A program made the position numbers and the translations under genes. Below the pieces are notes generated by a model that saw only the letters and a list, made by a program, of their open reading frames with translations, ran no database searches and was not told the DNA's origin. This document shows positions 4,354 to 5,541 of a stretch of 5,541 nt of DNA, piece after piece; the stretch's first letter is position 1, and every line of letters starts with the position of its first letter. Source of the DNA: an uncultured Oscillospiraceae bacterium (lineage in GTDB: Bacteria; Bacillota; Clostridia; Oscillospirales; Ruminococcaceae); assembly GCA_900556255.1 (NCBI GenBank), contig USNZ01000105.1, forward strand, positions 1-5,541, read 5' to 3'.

Positions 4354-5223
4354 ATGACAAAAACAGAAACGCTGCAGTTAAAATTGACAGCGACCCGCGT
4401 GCGTATGGGTATCATTGAGGCTACCCACGGCGCAGGCTGCGGGCATCCGGGCGGCAGTTTGTCCGCTGCGGACGTGATGACATACCTGTATTTCCGTGAG
4501 ATGCGCATTGACCCTGAGCAGCCCAAGGATCCGGGCCGTGACCGCTTTGTGCTCAGCAAGGGCCACTGCGCCCCCGGTTTGTACGCCACCCTGGCAGAGC
4601 GCGGCTATTTCCCTGTGGAGGATCTGCCCACCCTGCGCCATTCCGACAGCTACCTGCAGGGCCACCCCAACATGAACACCGTGCCCGGTGTTGACATGAG
4701 CACCGGCAGCCTGGGTCAGGGCGTTTCCACCGCCTGCGGCATGGCCTTGGGTGCCAAGCAGATGGGCAGCGACATTAACGTCTACACCCTGCTGGGCGAC
4801 GGCGAAATTGAGGAAGGCCAGTGCTGGGAAGCCTTTATGTTTGCCAACCACTATAAGCTGGACAACCTCTGCATTATGGTGGACGTCAACGGTTTGCAGA
4901 TCGACGGCGCTACCCGCGACGTCATGAACTCCGAGCCGCTGGACCGCAAGCTGGACGCGTTCGGCTTCAACACCATTGTCTGCAACGGCAACTCCTTCGC
5001 CGAGCTGGAGCAGGCGTTCAAGATGTTTGAACTGTCCCACGGCAGCGGCAAGCCCACCTGTTTCCTGCTGCGCACCACCAAGGGTCAGGGTGTCAGCTAC
5101 ATGCAGAACGCTGTCGAGTGGCACGGCAAGGCACCCAACGATGCCGAGTACGAGCAGGCCATGAGCGAGCTGCGTGCCGAATATGAAGCTTTGGAAAAGG
5201 AGATCGAGCGCAACAATGGCTGA
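4354..5223 (+). CDS. Transketolase, N-terminal (thiamine diphosphate-binding) subunit
   Basis: A 289-residue chain carrying the PP domain of a split transketolase, which moves two-carbon ketol units between sugar phosphates in the non-oxidative pentose phosphate pathway in the cytoplasm. Visible motifs: GHPGGS with H31, SKGHCAPGLY with H71, GHPN with H104, then GDGEIEEGQCWEA with D149 and, 30 residues later, N179 in DVNGLQIDG; that pair is the Mg-diphosphate site of transketolases. WHGKAP at 256-261 holds another conserved active-site histidine (H257). The protein ends where the pyrimidine domain would follow in one-chain transketolases, and that domain is the next gene. ATG 4354 is chosen for GGAGG at 4340-4344, 9 nt upstream. 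The alternative of a DXP synthase is disfavoured by the separate chains and the GHPGGS/GLQIDG signatures. Confidence 0.96.
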   Translation: MTKTETLQLKLTATRVRMGIIEATHGAGCGHPGGSLSAADVMTYLYFREMRIDPEQPKDPGRDRFVLSKGHCAPGLYATLAERGYFPVEDLPTLRHSDSYLQGHPNMNTVPGVDMSTGSLGQGVSTACGMALGAKQMGSDINVYTLLGDGEIEEGQCWEAFMFANHYKLDNLCIMVDVNGLQIDGATRDVMNSEPLDRKLDAFGFNTIVCNGNSFAELEQAFKMFELSHGSGKPTCFLLRTTKGQGVSYMQNAVEWHGKAPNDAEYEQAMSELRAEYEALEKEIERNNG

Positions 5224-5541
5224 TATGAAAAAAATTGCCACCCGCGTAAGCTACGGCAGCACGCTGGTTGAGCTTGCCCAGCAGGGCGCAGACAATCTGG
5301 TGGTTTTCGACGCCGATCTGGCCGCCGCCACCAAGACCGAAATCTTTAAGAAGGCCTACCCGGAGCGCCATTTTGACTGCGGCATTGCCGAGCAGAACAT
5401 GGTAGGCGTTGCCGCCGGTATGAGCACCATGGGCTATGTGCCCTTTGTGTCCAGCTTTGCCATGTTTGCTGCGGGCCGCGCTTTTGAGCAGATCCGCAAC
5501 ACCGTCGGCTACCCCCACCTGAACGTCAAGATCGCCGCCAC
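5216..5541 (+). CDS. Transketolase, C-terminal subunit (5' part)
   Basis: The gene starts 8 nt inside the end of the N-terminal subunit gene and runs off the window after 108 complete codons; the family is usually a little over 300 residues. The start of the pyrimidine-binding domain is visible: VVFDADLAAATKT (29-41), CGIAEQNMVGVAAGM (55-69) with E59, the glutamate that contacts the aminopyrimidine of thiamine diphosphate, then PFVSSFAMFAAGRAFEQIR (76-94). The active site forms between this chain and the preceding one, so overlapping genes and translational coupling fit equimolar synthesis. ATG 5216 is chosen for AAGGAG at 5197-5202; the 13-nt spacing is long, but the only close alternative, ATG 5225, is worse. 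The transketolase C-terminal domain would lie beyond the window. Confidence 0.94.
   Translation, partial: MADMKKIATRVSYGSTLVELAQQGADNLVVFDADLAAATKTEIFKKAYPERHFDCGIAEQNMVGVAAGMSTMGYVPFVSSFAMFAAGRAFEQIRNTVGYPHLNVKIAA

Noticed and set aside
4378..5241. Minus-strand open frame of 287 codons opposite the transketolase N-terminal gene
   Set aside because: It is antisense to a gene with complete transketolase motifs, without supporting signals.

Overview
The window reads as chromosomal DNA from a GC-rich, low-redundancy Firmicute. The combination of an intact sigma-K-type factor, a BlaI/MecI regulator, a two-gene transketolase and a Cls-type cardiolipin synthase with typical Firmicute Shine-Dalgarno sites suggests a clostridial gut-type lineage of the Oscillospiraceae/Ruminococcaceae (Faecalibacterium/Gemmiger/Subdoligranulum-like). 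That placement is an inference from gene content and base composition; no rRNA marker is present.

Layout. (1) 1-432: the 3' end of a PLP-dependent methionine gamma-lyase-family ('aluminium resistance') protein, closed by a strong terminator. (2) 522-1220: a full-length, uninterrupted sigma-K-like sigma factor with a hydrophobic pro-sequence. (3) 1221-1527: a 307-nt AT-rich gap with several overlapping inverted repeats, followed by a good promoter that carries a BlaI-type operator core. (4) 1528-1893: a BlaI/MecI-family repressor with its own terminator. (5) 2014-2505: a small polytopic membrane protein of unknown function with its own promoter, ending in a bidirectional terminator. (6) 4104-2542, minus strand: a complete cardiolipin synthase with two HKD motifs. 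(7) 4105-4353: a divergent control region with promoters facing both ways and an inverted repeat between them. (8) 4354-5223 and 5216-5541+: the N- and C-terminal subunits of a split transketolase, overlapping by 8 nt; the second runs off the window.

Functional picture. The window is mostly a string of independent transcription units separated by terminators, not one system. The only clear operon is the transketolase pair, whose two chains together make one thiamine-diphosphate enzyme of the non-oxidative pentose phosphate pathway. Cardiolipin synthase acts on the membrane, the BlaI-type protein probably represses itself and targets elsewhere, and the sigma factor would drive late mother-cell sporulation genes if the organism sporulates. 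I did not find a convincing new multi-gene system. The least explained part is the structured gap at 1221-1463.
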